From contig CM072805.1 in assembly GCA_037013495.1 (NCBI GenBank), positions 40,915,169-40,979,168 on the forward strand: 64,000 nucleotides of DNA, read 5' to 3'. The notes under the pieces were generated by a model. The model was given only the letters and a program-made list of their open reading frames with translations, was not told where the DNA came from and ran no database searches. Below are positions 14,690-25,301 of the stretch, in pieces. The stretch's first letter is position 1, and each line of letters begins with the position of its first letter. This DNA is from Hippophae tibetana. Its lineage: Eukaryota; Streptophyta; Magnoliopsida; Rosales; Elaeagnaceae. A program made the position numbers and the translations under genes.

Positions 14690-14836
14690 GATAAAATATA
14701 TTATTAAAATTATTATTTTTTAAATAATTATTACTTAATATAAAATATATTATTAAAATTATTATTTTTTAAATAATTATTACTTAATATAAAATATATT
14801 ATTAAAATTATTATTTTTTAAATAATTATTACTTAA
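14690..14836. repeat. Three tandem copies of a 49-bp AT-only unit
   Basis: The unit begins TATAAAATATATTATT and ends TTATTACTTAA, and repeats almost perfectly at about 14690, 14739 and 14788. The near-identity suggests recent expansion by slippage or unequal exchange. It lies about 0.6 kb upstream of the lipoxygenase start. Confidence 0.85.
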
Positions 14837-15278
14837 TAATATTATTTAATTTTATAAAAAAATTAAAAACAAGATAATTTTTTTGGTTACATATTATTTA
14901 TAAAATAATATCTATTTATTAATTATTTTCCTTCGTATAATTTACATGTCTTCAAAATTAAAATTAAAATTAAAATAAAAAATAAATATGAAAATGAAAT
15001 AATGATTAACAAAGTATGGAATTATTATTCATTATATTTTAATAATAAATTTTATTATATTACTAATTTACAAGGTAACTAAACATAAAAATATATAAAA
15101 TAAATACCATATTCACTCCCATTTGATAATTTTATTTTCTCGCTTCAGTTCTGCCTAACATACGTATGAAGTGAATCTTTTCCGAGTCAAGAAAACTAAA
15201 AAAAATAAAAAAATCATTCATTGGAAAAAATAAGAGATTTTAAATTTCGCACTGCCAACTTTCCCCCAGTTATTTTGC

Positions 15279-15287
15279 TTATATATA
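15279..15287 (+). promoter_or_regulatory. TATA box of the lipoxygenase gene
   Basis: TTATATATA lies about 125 bp upstream of the lipoxygenase ATG at 15409, a usual plant spacing for a short 5' leader. No other start signal can be judged from sequence. Confidence 0.5.
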
Positions 15288-15736
15288 CCATTTTCATTTC
15301 GTTAAACATCCTCATTGTCTGATCATATTTGGGTAATTCTTCCTTTTTCGTTTTCAAGCTAGTTGCTTTCAGTCTTTTCTTCAGATTCTAAAATAAAACA
15401 TAAAAATAATGGAGTTGTTTTGTATGAAGAACAAAGCTAAGAACATAAATTACAAGGTGGGTGGTGGTAGCATTAAGATTAAAGGAACAGTGATTTTGAT
15501 GAAAAAGAATTTTTTGGACTTCAATGATGTGAAAGCTTCATTGCTTGATCGAATCCATGAACTCTTGGGTAAAGGTGTTTCCATGCATCTTATCAGTTCT
15601 GTTCATCCTGAACCAGGTCAGCATTTATCTCAATTTTCAGAAAATTTAATTACAGAGACCCTTTTCAATCTCTTGACACTGTTTCACATGCTTGTCAATT
15701 TTTCAATAGTAACATTTTGCTATTGTTTTGGAGCAA

Positions 15737-15992
15737 GGCTGTGTTTGTTTATGCTTTTGGACCTATAAAGCGATTATGTCAGTAAAAAACTCTTCATACA
15801 AACGTGAATTTTTTTGTAAGAAATGCCCCCCTCCCTCCCTCCCTCCCTCTCCCTAAACGTTTGAAACTGTTTTTAACATAAACACAAGGAAACCGAACCT
15901 GTATGTGCTTATTCTTGAACCTGTTTTTTTTTCTCCTAAAACAGCCGCTTCTGTCTGAAAGAACTCTTAACAAAACAAAGGAAAATAGACCC
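15737..15992. mobile_element. MITE-like element in lipoxygenase intron 1
   Basis: Starts GGCTGTGTTTGTTTATGC and ends CAAAGGAAAATAGACCC (reverse complement GGGTCTATTTTCCTTTG), resembling the ends and internal TCTGTCTGAAA motif of the element at 4485-4715. It contains a CCCTCCCT tract at about 15826-15850. The two copies share order of motifs but have diverged strongly. No clear target duplication. Confidence 0.4.
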
Positions 15993-18900
15993 AAAAAATC
16001 TTGTTCCCAATTTGATTCATGGGTTAACTCTGTGAAAGGAATTTAAGTATAATTTAGCCAATGTTTTTGGAAAGAAGTTGGATTTTTTGAGTAGTTATTT
16101 CTTGGGCATTTCTTCATTTTTGCTTGCAATCTTCTATTTGTATAATTTTGGATTTTATGTTGTTTCATAGCTAATGGGTTACGAGGGAAGATGGGAGAAG
16201 TTGCATATTTGGAGAAATGGGTAACAACAATAACTTCATTGACTGCTAGAGAGATTGCTTTCTCTGTTAAATTTGACTGGGATGAGAATATGGGTGTTCC
16301 TGGAGCTCTGTTAATCAGAAACCATCACCATAGCCAGTTTTATCTCAAGACTGTCACTCTTGAAGATATTCCAGGGCATGGTCGTGCCCATTTTGTCTGT
16401 AATTCATGGGTATACCCAGCACATCGTTATAAGTATGATCGTGTTTTTTTCCCAAACAAGGTAAGTTTAAAATTTTGGATTGTGTATTAAATCATTATAT
16501 GCATTATTATATATCTCTCTTCAAACCTTGGTTCTGGTTCTCTGCCTATATAGTCTTGTATTTCCTAGTGCTCTGTATCTATCCCTTGTTCAACTCTCTC
16601 TCTCTCTCTCTCTTTCTCTCCTTTTCTTTTGACTCGATAAAGATTTATACTATCTTTTAGAGGTTTTGGGAAAGATTTATACAGTACACGCTTGAAAATG
16701 GGATCTATCTCGAACTCACACTTTTTTGGCATTTGATACCTCTATTACTTATACTATTCATATTTTCATGAAGTATCCGGTTAAAGCAATATGACATGAA
16801 CATGTAAGTAATTAGTCACTTAAATTTAAAATTTTAAAAAATAAGCTCATATGACACTGGGATACATCTAACAATTTACGACTCTCATTGTTCCGAAAGT
16901 ATTCGTGTAACATAGTTTGATACCACATCCTTAGCCTTGGAAAACTCTAAATTGGTTTTAGTGTCATATTCTGTCTTTACCTAAAAGTTTTGGATGCTTT
17001 TGAACTCAAGCAAGCATTTTTAACTCTTTGTGTGGCAAAGTATCCCTTACTTCCCAGCTAAACTATTTCTTAAAAGGTACTTTTCTTGGGTAAGGTATTG
17101 TCCTTAGCTACATGAATTTTGATGTGTGATTGAATTTTCATAAAGGAGCTTATCAAATATTCACAAATATCTGACTAATTTAATTAAGAAAAGAATTTCA
17201 GTGGACATTTGTTGCATGATTTTTGTAAATATACTGACAGACAATTTTATGTTTGTGTATTAGACCTACCTGCCAAGTCAAACGCCTAAGCTGTTACGCC
17301 ATTACAGGGAAGAAGAACTCAAATATCTCCGTGGGAATGGATCTGGTGAGCTCAAGGAGTGGGACAGAGTTTATGACTATGCTTACTACAATGACCTGGG
17401 AAATCCTGACAAGAGCAAAGAACGCGAACGTCCTGTTCTTGGTGGATCACAAGAGTATCCTTATCCCCGCAGAGGACGAACTGGCCGAAAACCAAGCGAA
17501 ACAGGTTCGAAACCAAACATAAAATGTATGATGCTGAGGAATAAAACATGTATAATCGTGCACAATTCACTTTTATGAGTCTGTTTTTGATGGTATATAT
17601 TAAATATCTTGTCTTGAGTTATCATCTTTTGTCATTATGAGTCAAACAATTCATTTATATGGTGTAACAGATCCTAACTCCGAGAGTAGATTGCCACTTC
17701 TGAGTCTTGACATCTATGTCCCAAGGGATGAGCGGTTTGGACATGTAAAATATTCGGACTTTCTAGCATATGCCCTGAAATCTTTGGCTCAAGTATTGAT
17801 ACCAGAGCTTGCATCTTTATGTGATAAAACTATAAATGAGTTCGAATCCTTTGAAGATGTACTTAATCTCTATGAGGGTGGAATCAAACTTCCAAATGGG
17901 CATACACTCAGTAAAATAAGAGAACGCATCCCTGGGGAACTTCTTAAAGAACTTGCTAGATCAGACGGTGAGCGATTTCTCAAGTTCCCAATGCCTGATG
18001 TGATCAAAGGTATATACATTAATATCTTTCATCTTATTTTATAATATATGAGGTATTTTGGCTTATCTTTCTCAAACTCTCAATCAATGAATTCATAAAC
18101 ATTCAATCTATTATTTAATCAACTAATGTAATATCAATACTTATCAATTTATTAGCCATAAATAAATTACACGGGTAACATCGATGTCTAACATAATCTA
18201 TCGCTATAAGAGTGGGGGTCAATTCAGAGCCTAATTTCTTTATTTTAACATTTTAATCCTCTATGATGTAATTTCAGTAGATAAGTCTGCTTGGAGGACA
18301 GATGAAGAGTTTGCAAGAGAAATGCTTGCTGGAGTAAACCCAGTTATCATTAGTCGCCTCCAAGTAAAAAAACAAACTTAAACTGGTTAAGTTTGCTTAA
18401 GCTTATGCCTTCATCCGTTAACAATTGTCTAAATCTACATTGCAGAAATTTCCACCAACCAGCAAGCTGAATCCTACATTATATGGGAACCAGGACAGTT
18501 CAATAAAAGAAGAAGATATTGAACACTTTATGAATGGTCTTTATGTAGATCAAGTACCAATCTTCATTTGCTTCCTAACTATAGTTGCCTAACACAGTCC
18601 CTTTTATTTCATATGAAATATTGATATTAATTTAATTTTCTACTTTACTGCGTTACTAATTAGAAGGTTCATTTTCACACAGGCAATTGAAGGAAATAAG
18701 ATGTTTATTTTAGATCACCATGATGTGTTGATGCCTTACCTGAGGCGAATCAACTCTACTTCCACTAGGACATATGCCACAAGAACACTCCTCTTGTTGC
18801 AAGACGATGGAACATTAAAGCCACTGGCAATTGAACTGAGCTTACCACACCCACAAGGAGACCATCATGGTGCTGTGAGCAAAGTTTTTACTCCAGCTGA

Positions 18901-19763
18901 ACATGGCATTGAGGGTTCAGTTTGGCAGCTTGCCAAAGCTTATGCTGCTGTGAATGATTCTGGCTACCATCAGCTTATTAGCCACTGGTATATATGATGT
19001 CTAAGCTAAAGCAGCAAAAAGAAAATATTTTCATTTCCTGTAAAATACAGAACACTGGTTCTTGTTTAAACAATTTTTACTTGCAGGTTGAACACTCATG
19101 CAGCTATAGAGCCATTTGTGATTGCAACAAACAGACAGTTGAGTGTACTTCATCCAATACATAAGCTTTTGCATCCACATTTTCGCGACACAATGAATAT
19201 CAACGCACTGGCTCGACAGATCCTAATCAATGCTGGTGGAGTGCTTGAGCATACAGTATTCCCAGCTAAATATTCCATGGAAATGTCATCTGTTGTCTAT
19301 AAGAATTGGGTATTCACTGAGCAGACACTACCTACTGATCTACTTAAGAGGTTAACCATCAACCTTTTTACCCAAATTCTTGTTCATGACAGTTATCTTA
19401 TTGATACTTTAATAAGTTTTGTTTGGTTTCAGAGGAATTGCAGTTCAGGACTCTAAAAGTAACAATCCTTATGGCCTTAGACTCTTGATAGAAGATTATC
19501 CATATGCTGTTGATGGACTAGAAATTTGGATGGCAATTGAAACATGGGTAACTGAATATTGCTCATTCTACTACCCAACAGATGTCTTGGTACAAAATGA
19601 CTCTGAAATCCAGTCATGGTGGACAGAAATTCGCACTGAGGGCCACGGCGACAAGAAAGACGAGCCATGGTGGTCAGAGATGGAAACAAGAGCAGAGCTT
19701 ATTGAAGCATGCACCATAATTATATGGATAGCTTCTGCTCTCCATGCAGCTGTAAATTTTGGG

Positions 19764-19766
19764 TAG
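19764..19766 (+). other. In-frame nonsense codon in lipoxygenase exon 9
   Basis: TAG follows GCT GTA AAT TTT GGG and precedes TAT CCT TAT GCT GG. Plant lipoxygenases read NFGQYPY at this point, so a CAG-to-TAG (C to T) transition explains it. It lies 100 bp upstream of the retrotransposon insertion and would stop translation even without the insertion. Confidence 0.9.
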
Positions 19767-19865
19767 TATCCTTATGCTGGTTATCTTCCTAACCGTCCAA
19801 CTATAAGTCGTCGATTCATGCCTGAGGCAGGCACACCAGAATATGATGAGCTTGAGTCCAATCCT

Positions 19866-20052
19866 AATTGAATTCACTTAATGTATTTACAAGGTACAAA
19901 ATACTGAAGTTCAATACATGTATAAATATAGAATAAAAGGAATCTGCTTTTCTTAAAAGCGCTTTTAAGAAAAGATATATTAGTTGCATACAACTAATAT
20001 ACAGCTTATAAAGTATATTAGTTGCATACAACTAATATACCATTTATTAACA
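19866..20052 (-). repeat. 3' LTR of copia element 1
   Basis: 187 bp, matching 25302-25488 except at three sites (AAGG/AAGT, ACATG/ACATA, AGCG/AGTG). It contains a 28-bp perfect palindrome centred on AAAAGCGCTTTT (broken to a one-pair mismatch by AGTG in the other LTR) and two copies of an inverted repeat with arms TATATTAGTTG and CAACTAATATA. Confidence 0.95.
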
Positions 20053-20063
20053 CTCCCCCTCAA
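20053..20063 (-). other. Polypurine tract of copia element 1
   Basis: On the minus strand TTGAGGGGGAG sits directly before the 3' LTR start TGTTAATA. This is the expected plus-strand primer, and it overlaps the stop codon of the RT-RNase H frame. Confidence 0.85.
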
Positions 20064-21982
20064 GTTGGCGCGTAGATATCAATCATGCCCAACTTGCTTA
20101 GTGAGCCATATAATGACTTCTTGGAGACTCCTTTGGTAAGTATATCTGCAAGTTGCTCTTCTGTGGGAACAAAAGGAAAACTAATAAGTTTGGCATCTAA
20201 CTTCTCTTTTATAAAGTGACGATCAACCTCTACATGCTTAGTGCGATCATGTTGTACTGGATTTTGTGATATATCAATGGCTGCCCGATTGTCACAATAC
20301 ATCTGCATAGTATTTTTGAGTTCGAAACCCAAATCTAATAACAAAGTTCTTATCCACAGCAATTCACAAACCCCATGAGCCATACCTCTATACTCTGCCT
20401 CAGCACTAGATCGTGCCACCACTTTCTGCTTCTTACTTTTCCATGTAACCAAATTTCCTCCCACAAAGGTGAAATAACCCGATGTTGACTTTCTATCTGT
20501 AATACTTCCTGCCCAATCTGCATCTGTGAATCCACAGACTTCAAGAGGATTGTTGTGTTTAGAGAACATTACTCCCCTTCCTGGAGCCGATTTCAAATAC
20601 CTTAAAATTCTCAAAACAGCATTCATATGGTTCTCACTTGGATTGTGCATGAACTGACTCACCACACTTACTGCATATGCAACATCTGGTCTAGTATGAG
20701 CTAAGTAAATCAAACGTCCAACCAATCTCTGATAGCGGGCTCGATCAGTTGGTATCTGATCTGGATACTCTGCTAAACCATGGTTTTGCTCAATAGGAGT
20801 GTCAATAGGTTTGCAATCCAACATACCTGTCTCTGTTAGCAGATCTATAATGTACTTCCTTTGACAAAGATATATTCCTTCTCTTCCCCTGGCTACCTCA
20901 ATTCCTAAGAAGTACTTTAATTCACCTAAGTCCTTCATTTCGAATTCAGAGGCTAGCTGTCTTTGTAATTTATCGATCTCAATAGTATCATCACCAGTGA
21001 TTACCATATCATCAACATAAATGATTAGGGCTGTTACCTTCCCTCGTTGATGTTTGAGAAACAGAGTGTGGTCTGAATTACTCTGTATGTAACCAACCTT
21101 TTGCATGAACTGTGAAAACCTTCCAAACCAGGCTCGAGGGGATTGCTTGAGGCCATACAAAGACTTCCTCAATTTGCATACAAAATTACCAAGAGAATCA
21201 ACTACATACCCAGGTGGAAGACTCATGTACACCTCCTCGGCTAATTCTCCATGAAGAAACGCATTCTTGACATCAAACTGCCGAAGTGGCCAGTTTAGGT
21301 TAGCAGCAAGTGAGAGCAGAACCCGAATTGTGTTCATTTTGGCAACAGGAGCAAAAGTCTCATCGTAATCTACACCATACGTTTGAGTAAACCCTTTTGC
21401 TACAAGACGAGCTTTATACCGATTTACGGATCCATCACCATTATGTTTTATAGTAAACACCCATCGACAACCAACTGCCTTTTTTCCTTGTGGTGGTGAC
21501 ACAAGTTGCCAAGTATCGTTCTTCTTTAATGCATCCATCTCTTCATCCATTGCCTTCCACCATATTGGATCTCCCAACGCATCCTGCACTTTGTTAGGTA
21601 CTGATACACCAGATATTTGATTCACAAATGATTTGTATGACTTAGATAATCTTTTAGTGGACATGAAATTGGCTACTGGGTATTTTGATTTTGCATGAAT
21701 ATTTGGTTCATACCTTTTGGCTGGTTGACCTCGAGTAGACCTATTTGGTAACACATACTGTCCAATATTAGACACGATGTTATTAGTATCAGTAGGTGTA
21801 CATACCTCAGATGAGTGACCTTCAGTACCAGGGAGTTGTTGATCAAGGGTAGGAGTAATGCCTGAGGGTACAGTTCTGTCTTCAATGTCATTTGCTGTAA
21901 GTGAATTTGATGCTTGAATACTTGAAGCATCTGTTTCTGCAATGACTGGATTCAATGAATTAGAAGTCTCATCTGGTCTCAT
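20060..21982 (-). CDS. Copia reverse transcriptase and RNase H (element 1)
   Basis: 640 codons in the same frame as the upstream gag-protease-integrase frame and separated from it only by TAA at 21985-21983. The RT copies element RNA to DNA in the virus-like particle: motifs [45 protein letters not shown] and the catalytic YVDDMVITGDD are present. RNase H shows [25 protein letters not shown] and KHVEVDRHFIKEKL. It ends inside the polypurine tract. The first residues (MRPDETSNSL) are linker, not a natural start, so this is best seen as the C-terminal half of an interrupted polyprotein. All motifs look intact. Confidence 0.92.
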   Translation of the reverse strand: MRPDETSNSLNPVIAETDASSIQASNSLTANDIEDRTVPSGITPTLDQQLPGTEGHSSEVCTPTDTNNIVSNIGQYVLPNRSTRGQPAKRYEPNIHAKSKYPVANFMSTKRLSKSYKSFVNQISGVSVPNKVQDALGDPIWWKAMDEEMDALKKNDTWQLVSPPQGKKAVGCRWVFTIKHNGDGSVNRYKARLVAKGFTQTYGVDYDETFAPVAKMNTIRVLLSLAANLNWPLRQFDVKNAFLHGELAEEVYMSLPPGYVVDSLGNFVCKLRKSLYGLKQSPRAWFGRFSQFMQKVGYIQSNSDHTLFLKHQRGKVTALIIYVDDMVITGDDTIEIDKLQRQLASEFEMKDLGELKYFLGIEVARGREGIYLCQRKYIIDLLTETGMLDCKPIDTPIEQNHGLAEYPDQIPTDRARYQRLVGRLIYLAHTRPDVAYAVSVVSQFMHNPSENHMNAVLRILRYLKSAPGRGVMFSKHNNPLEVCGFTDADWAGSITDRKSTSGYFTFVGGNLVTWKSKKQKVVARSSAEAEYRGMAHGVCELLWIRTLLLDLGFELKNTMQMYCDNRAAIDISQNPVQHDRTKHVEVDRHFIKEKLDAKLISFPFVPTEEQLADILTKGVSKKSLYGSLSKLGMIDIYAPT

Positions 21983-24436
21983 TTAAACATCAGTTGGTGA
22001 CTCACCTAATGCCTCCCCTTCACCATGATACAGTTCTTCGAAATATGTATTCTCCCCCTGACGAGCAGTATCAGGTGAGGAAAAATAACTCATGTCCTCA
22101 AAGAAGGTAACATCCATAGTAACATAATACTTTTTGGTTGGTGGATGAAAGCACTTGTACCCTTTTTGATAACTTCCATAACCAACAAACACACATTTAA
22201 TTGCCCGAGCATCTAATTTAGAACGTTGATTTTTAGGAACATGCACAAAAACAACACAACCAAAAACTCGAGTAGGAAGATTATGAAAGGATGATAAGGA
22301 TACGTAAGATGCGAGAATCTGAAATGGGATTTTTCCGTTAAGGACACTAGACGGGAGACGATTGATGAGATGGGCAGAAGCCTGTACAGCATCACCCCAA
22401 AGATATTTTGGCATATAAGCACTAAATAAGAGTGCACGAGCCATATCAAGTAAATGACGATTTTTTCTTTCAGACACTCCATTTTGTTCCGGTGTTTGCG
22501 GACAAGTAGTTTGGTGAATAATCCCATGTGTTTTGAAATTTTTTTGAAAAACATGATTAACATATTCCCCCCCATTGTCAGAACGGAGGATCCGAATGAT
22601 GCCATTATATTGTCTCTGAACAAAGGTATGAAAATTTTGAAATACAGAAAAAACTTCATCTTTTGTTCTAAGAAGATAAATCCATGATAACCTTGTACAA
22701 TCATCGATAAATGAAACAAAATATCTCATACCCGATATAGTGGGTTCTTTAGATGGTCCCCAAACATCAGAATGAATTAATTCAAAAGGAATAGTACTTT
22801 TATTAGAAATACTAGAAGAATAAGTAACACGATGGCTCTTGGCCAAAACACAAGTCTCACAATGCAACACAGTCTCAATAACACCAATAAATAAAGTAGG
22901 CATGGTTTTTTTCATAAGACTAAAAGACGGATGCCCTAAGCGGCGATGCCACGACCAAATTTCACTTAGCTTATCAGAACTAGAAGTCAATGCAGTGCTT
23001 GCCCGTGCTCCTGGTTTCTCCCCTCCGTAGTTCTGATCCAAGCGGAACAATCTGCCCCTCAGATACCCTCGACCAATTATTTCCCTGGTAAGAAGATCCT
23101 GGAAAATCACATACATAGGATAAAAGGTTACAAAGCATTTAGACTCAATATTCAACTGTGGGACAGATATTAAGTGATGAGATAAGTCAGGTACATATAA
23201 AACATTATGGAGCTGTAAAGATGGAGTGATATGAACTGACCCCTGTCCTAAGACAGGAAAGGCCTCACCATTAGCATTTGTAACATAAGACACTGGTGGG
23301 GTAGATAACTTATTAAAATAAGATTTATCATAAGTCATATGATCAGATGCACCAGAATCAATAATCCAAGTATTAGACCCAACAGAGTGAGAAACATTTA
23401 AGGTCATACCAATCTTACCACGACCAGCTATTGAAGCTGTAGGGATACCTCCACATTCCAAAGGATGATTCTGTCCATAGTAGTCTGGTTCTTGGACAAT
23501 TTGCACTGCAGCTGCTTTTGCTTTAGAACGAGGCACCTGTTGTCGTTTTGGTTTCAAGTGTGGATATAGTTTCCAACAAGTGTCACGGAGATGCCCCTGT
23601 TCATTGCAATAAGAGCAGAGAGAACGAGGGCGATTGGTAAAACCTGGTGAAGGGCCCTGCTGATGAGATGAAATTGAATTTTGCTGCTGGAGGAAAGGTG
23701 CCTTTGATTTAGCTTGAATGGCTAGGCTTGATACTTCAACATGTGCCTGATGAAGACTCTCTTGCTGAGATTCGTCTTTACGGATGTATGTAAAGGCGGT
23801 AGTCAAGCTCGGAGGATCTGACATTCGAAGCAATTCGCCTTTAGCACTATTATGTTTTATATCAAGGCCTCTTAAGAAAGCATGCACTCGTTCAAGCTCC
23901 TTCTCCTTCTGGTACCACAGAAGATCTTCTGGATTTTTAATTTTGCATGGGCGTTTCTGGTCAATTTCAGCCCATACATTTTTCAGCTTGGTAAAAAAAA
24001 GAGATACTGGTTGCCCATTTTGCTGCATGCCAGCAGCTTTGCACATGAGTTCATGAACTTGAATAAAGTCAGACTCATTTGTATAAAGATCGCTTAAGGT
24101 ATTCCATATACCCTCAGCAGTTTCACATTCCTCCACCATTTGTAATATATCATCAGTGATTGCTCTAAATAGGATTGACATGACAAAGCCATCATCATCT
24201 TCCCACCGAGTATAGGCTTCTACATCATCTTGACTAGGAGCCCTGATTGATCCAGATACATGTCTCATCTTATGCATTCCACGAAGATAAACAGACATAA
24301 CCTTTTTCCATGTTCGAAAATTTGTACCATTAAGTTTAGTACCCCCGAAAGAACCAATTTCTGAACTCTTAACAGAAACTTCAAAATTTGGAACTTCATG
24401 AATTCTAGAAACTTGATGTTGTCTTGAATCTTCCAT
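21983..24436 (-). CDS. Copia gag, protease and integrase (element 1)
   Basis: 817 residues from a true ATG (MEDSRQHQ). In order: a gag region with KLNGTNFRTWKKVM; one CCHC zinc knuckle CSYCNEQGHLRDTC; aspartic protease WIIDSGASDHMT; the GAG-pre-integrase zinc-binding segment WHRRLGHPS...CETC; and the integrase core with FIDDCTRLSW, LRSDNGGEY and GVSERKNRHLL carrying the D, D and E residues. It stops at TAA (21985-21983) in the low-complexity linker before RT. The stop may be a point mutation, since the downstream frame is open and in phase. It runs antisense to the lipoxygenase. Confidence 0.93.
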   Translation of the reverse strand: MEDSRQHQVSRIHEVPNFEVSVKSSEIGSFGGTKLNGTNFRTWKKVMSVYLRGMHKMRHVSGSIRAPSQDDVEAYTRWEDDDGFVMSILFRAITDDILQMVEECETAEGIWNTLSDLYTNESDFIQVHELMCKAAGMQQNGQPVSLFFTKLKNVWAEIDQKRPCKIKNPEDLLWYQKEKELERVHAFLRGLDIKHNSAKGELLRMSDPPSLTTAFTYIRKDESQQESLHQAHVEVSSLAIQAKSKAPFLQQQNSISSHQQGPSPGFTNRPRSLCSYCNEQGHLRDTCWKLYPHLKPKRQQVPRSKAKAAAVQIVQEPDYYGQNHPLECGGIPTASIAGRGKIGMTLNVSHSVGSNTWIIDSGASDHMTYDKSYFNKLSTPPVSYVTNANGEAFPVLGQGSVHITPSLQLHNVLYVPDLSHHLISVPQLNIESKCFVTFYPMYVIFQDLLTREIIGRGYLRGRLFRLDQNYGGEKPGARASTALTSSSDKLSEIWSWHRRLGHPSFSLMKKTMPTLFIGVIETVLHCETCVLAKSHRVTYSSSISNKSTIPFELIHSDVWGPSKEPTISGMRYFVSFIDDCTRLSWIYLLRTKDEVFSVFQNFHTFVQRQYNGIIRILRSDNGGEYVNHVFQKNFKTHGIIHQTTCPQTPEQNGVSERKNRHLLDMARALLFSAYMPKYLWGDAVQASAHLINRLPSSVLNGKIPFQILASYVSLSSFHNLPTRVFGCVVFVHVPKNQRSKLDARAIKCVFVGYGSYQKGYKCFHPPTKKYYVTMDVTFFEDMSYFSSPDTARQGENTYFEELYHGEGEALGESPTDV

Positions 24437-24542
24437 TGAAATAATAATAAAAAGTATATTGTGCAGCGGAATAAAAATTTTGGTTTTTTTTTTTTTTTTT
24501 GACGGGTTGGGCTGATAAATGGGCTGTTTGAATGTTTGGGCT

Positions 24543-24690
24543 GATGGGCTTGGAGCAGATGGGCTAGGAGCAGATGGGCTAGGAGCTGATGGGCTTGGAT
24601 CTGATGGGCTAAGAGCTGATGGGCTAGGAGCTGATGGGCTCGGGTTGGGCTGAACTGGGCTAGGGTTGGGCTGAACTGGGCTAGGGTTTT
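24543..24690. repeat. 15-bp and 21-bp minisatellite in the copia 1 leader
   Basis: About seven units of GATGGGCTAGGAGCT (15 bp, third-position drift) at 24543-24642 are followed by two or more units of TTGGGCTGAACTGGGCTAGGG. They lie between the primer site and gag, in the untranslated leader. A long open frame through them (AHQLL-type repeats) is a by-product of the 15-bp period. Confidence 0.85.
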
Positions 24691-24814
24691 AAAACTCTGA
24701 AAATTAAAGAAACTGCAATGGCTGATAATTAAAACTCTGAAAAATACAACTGCATCCAGGTTTTGAACTAAATTTTTTTTTTTTTTAAGAAACTGCACAC
24801 CAGGTTTCGGCTGG

Positions 24815-25165
24815 ACGCTGTGCAGGGGGCTGGACGGCGCGCAGGGGCTGCGCGGGGCTGAACGGCGCAGAGGGGCGCGGGGCTGAACTGCGTGCAGGGG
24901 TGCGGGGCTGAACGGCGCTTGGGGCTGCACGGGGCTGAACGGCGCGCAGGGGCGCGGGGCTGAACGACGCGCAGGGGCGCGGGGCTGAACTGCGTGCAGG
25001 GGTGCGGGGCTGAACGACGTTTGGGGCTGCGTGGGGCTTGAACGTCGCTTGGGGCTGCGCGAGGCTGAACTGCGCGCAGGGTCGCAAGCTGACGGCGTGG
25101 GGTTGAGCGACGGCGCTTGGGGCTGCGCGGTGAATGACACCGGTTTGAACAGCGCGGACTGGACA
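24815..25165. repeat. GC-rich minisatellite in the copia 1 leader
   Basis: Imperfect units of about 25-30 bp built on GGGGCTGAACGGCGCGCAGG repeat more than ten times. Strongly G-rich on the plus strand, it is the most GC-rich stretch of the window. Arg/Ser/Pro-rich open frames on the minus strand are products of the repeat. It belongs to the element, not the lipoxygenase. Confidence 0.85.
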
Positions 25166-25289
25166 GCGCGGGTGGACGACAGATCTGCACCTGCAGTGCG
25201 AGCTAAACAGTGCGAGAATACGGAGGCGCTTGGCGGCGCTTCTATTCAGAAACCGGTAAAATGTGTTTTTTTTTTTTTGTTTATTTCCT

Positions 25290-25301
25290 GCTCTGATACC
25301 A
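25290..25301 (-). other. Primer binding site of copia element 1
   Basis: TGGTATCAGAGC on the minus strand matches the 3' end of plant initiator methionine tRNA and sits directly next to the 187-bp repeat. A canonical CA end of the LTR would lie three bases farther away. Confidence 0.92.

Larger units (their letters stand above)
6990..15270. other. Long AT-rich intergenic region
   Basis: About 8.3 kb with no supported gene. The first few hundred bases are the likely promoter of the minus-strand KMS1-like gene; a 126-codon open frame there has no recognisable content. From about 8500 to 9900 the base composition is less extreme and may be old transposon DNA, but no protein fragment can be read. 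The rest is A/T-dominated and holds the simple and tandem repeats listed separately. Confidence 0.6.

Noticed and set aside
22213-24097. Other open frames overlapping the copia 1 gag-integrase region on both strands
   Set aside because: They are shadows of the 817-residue frame and contain no motif of their own.
24265-25190. Long Arg/Ser/Pro-rich open frames on the minus strand (up to 291 codons)
   Set aside because: They run through the 15-bp and GC-rich minisatellites of the copia 1 leader. Repeat period and high GC remove stops, so the frames are artefacts and not a gene.
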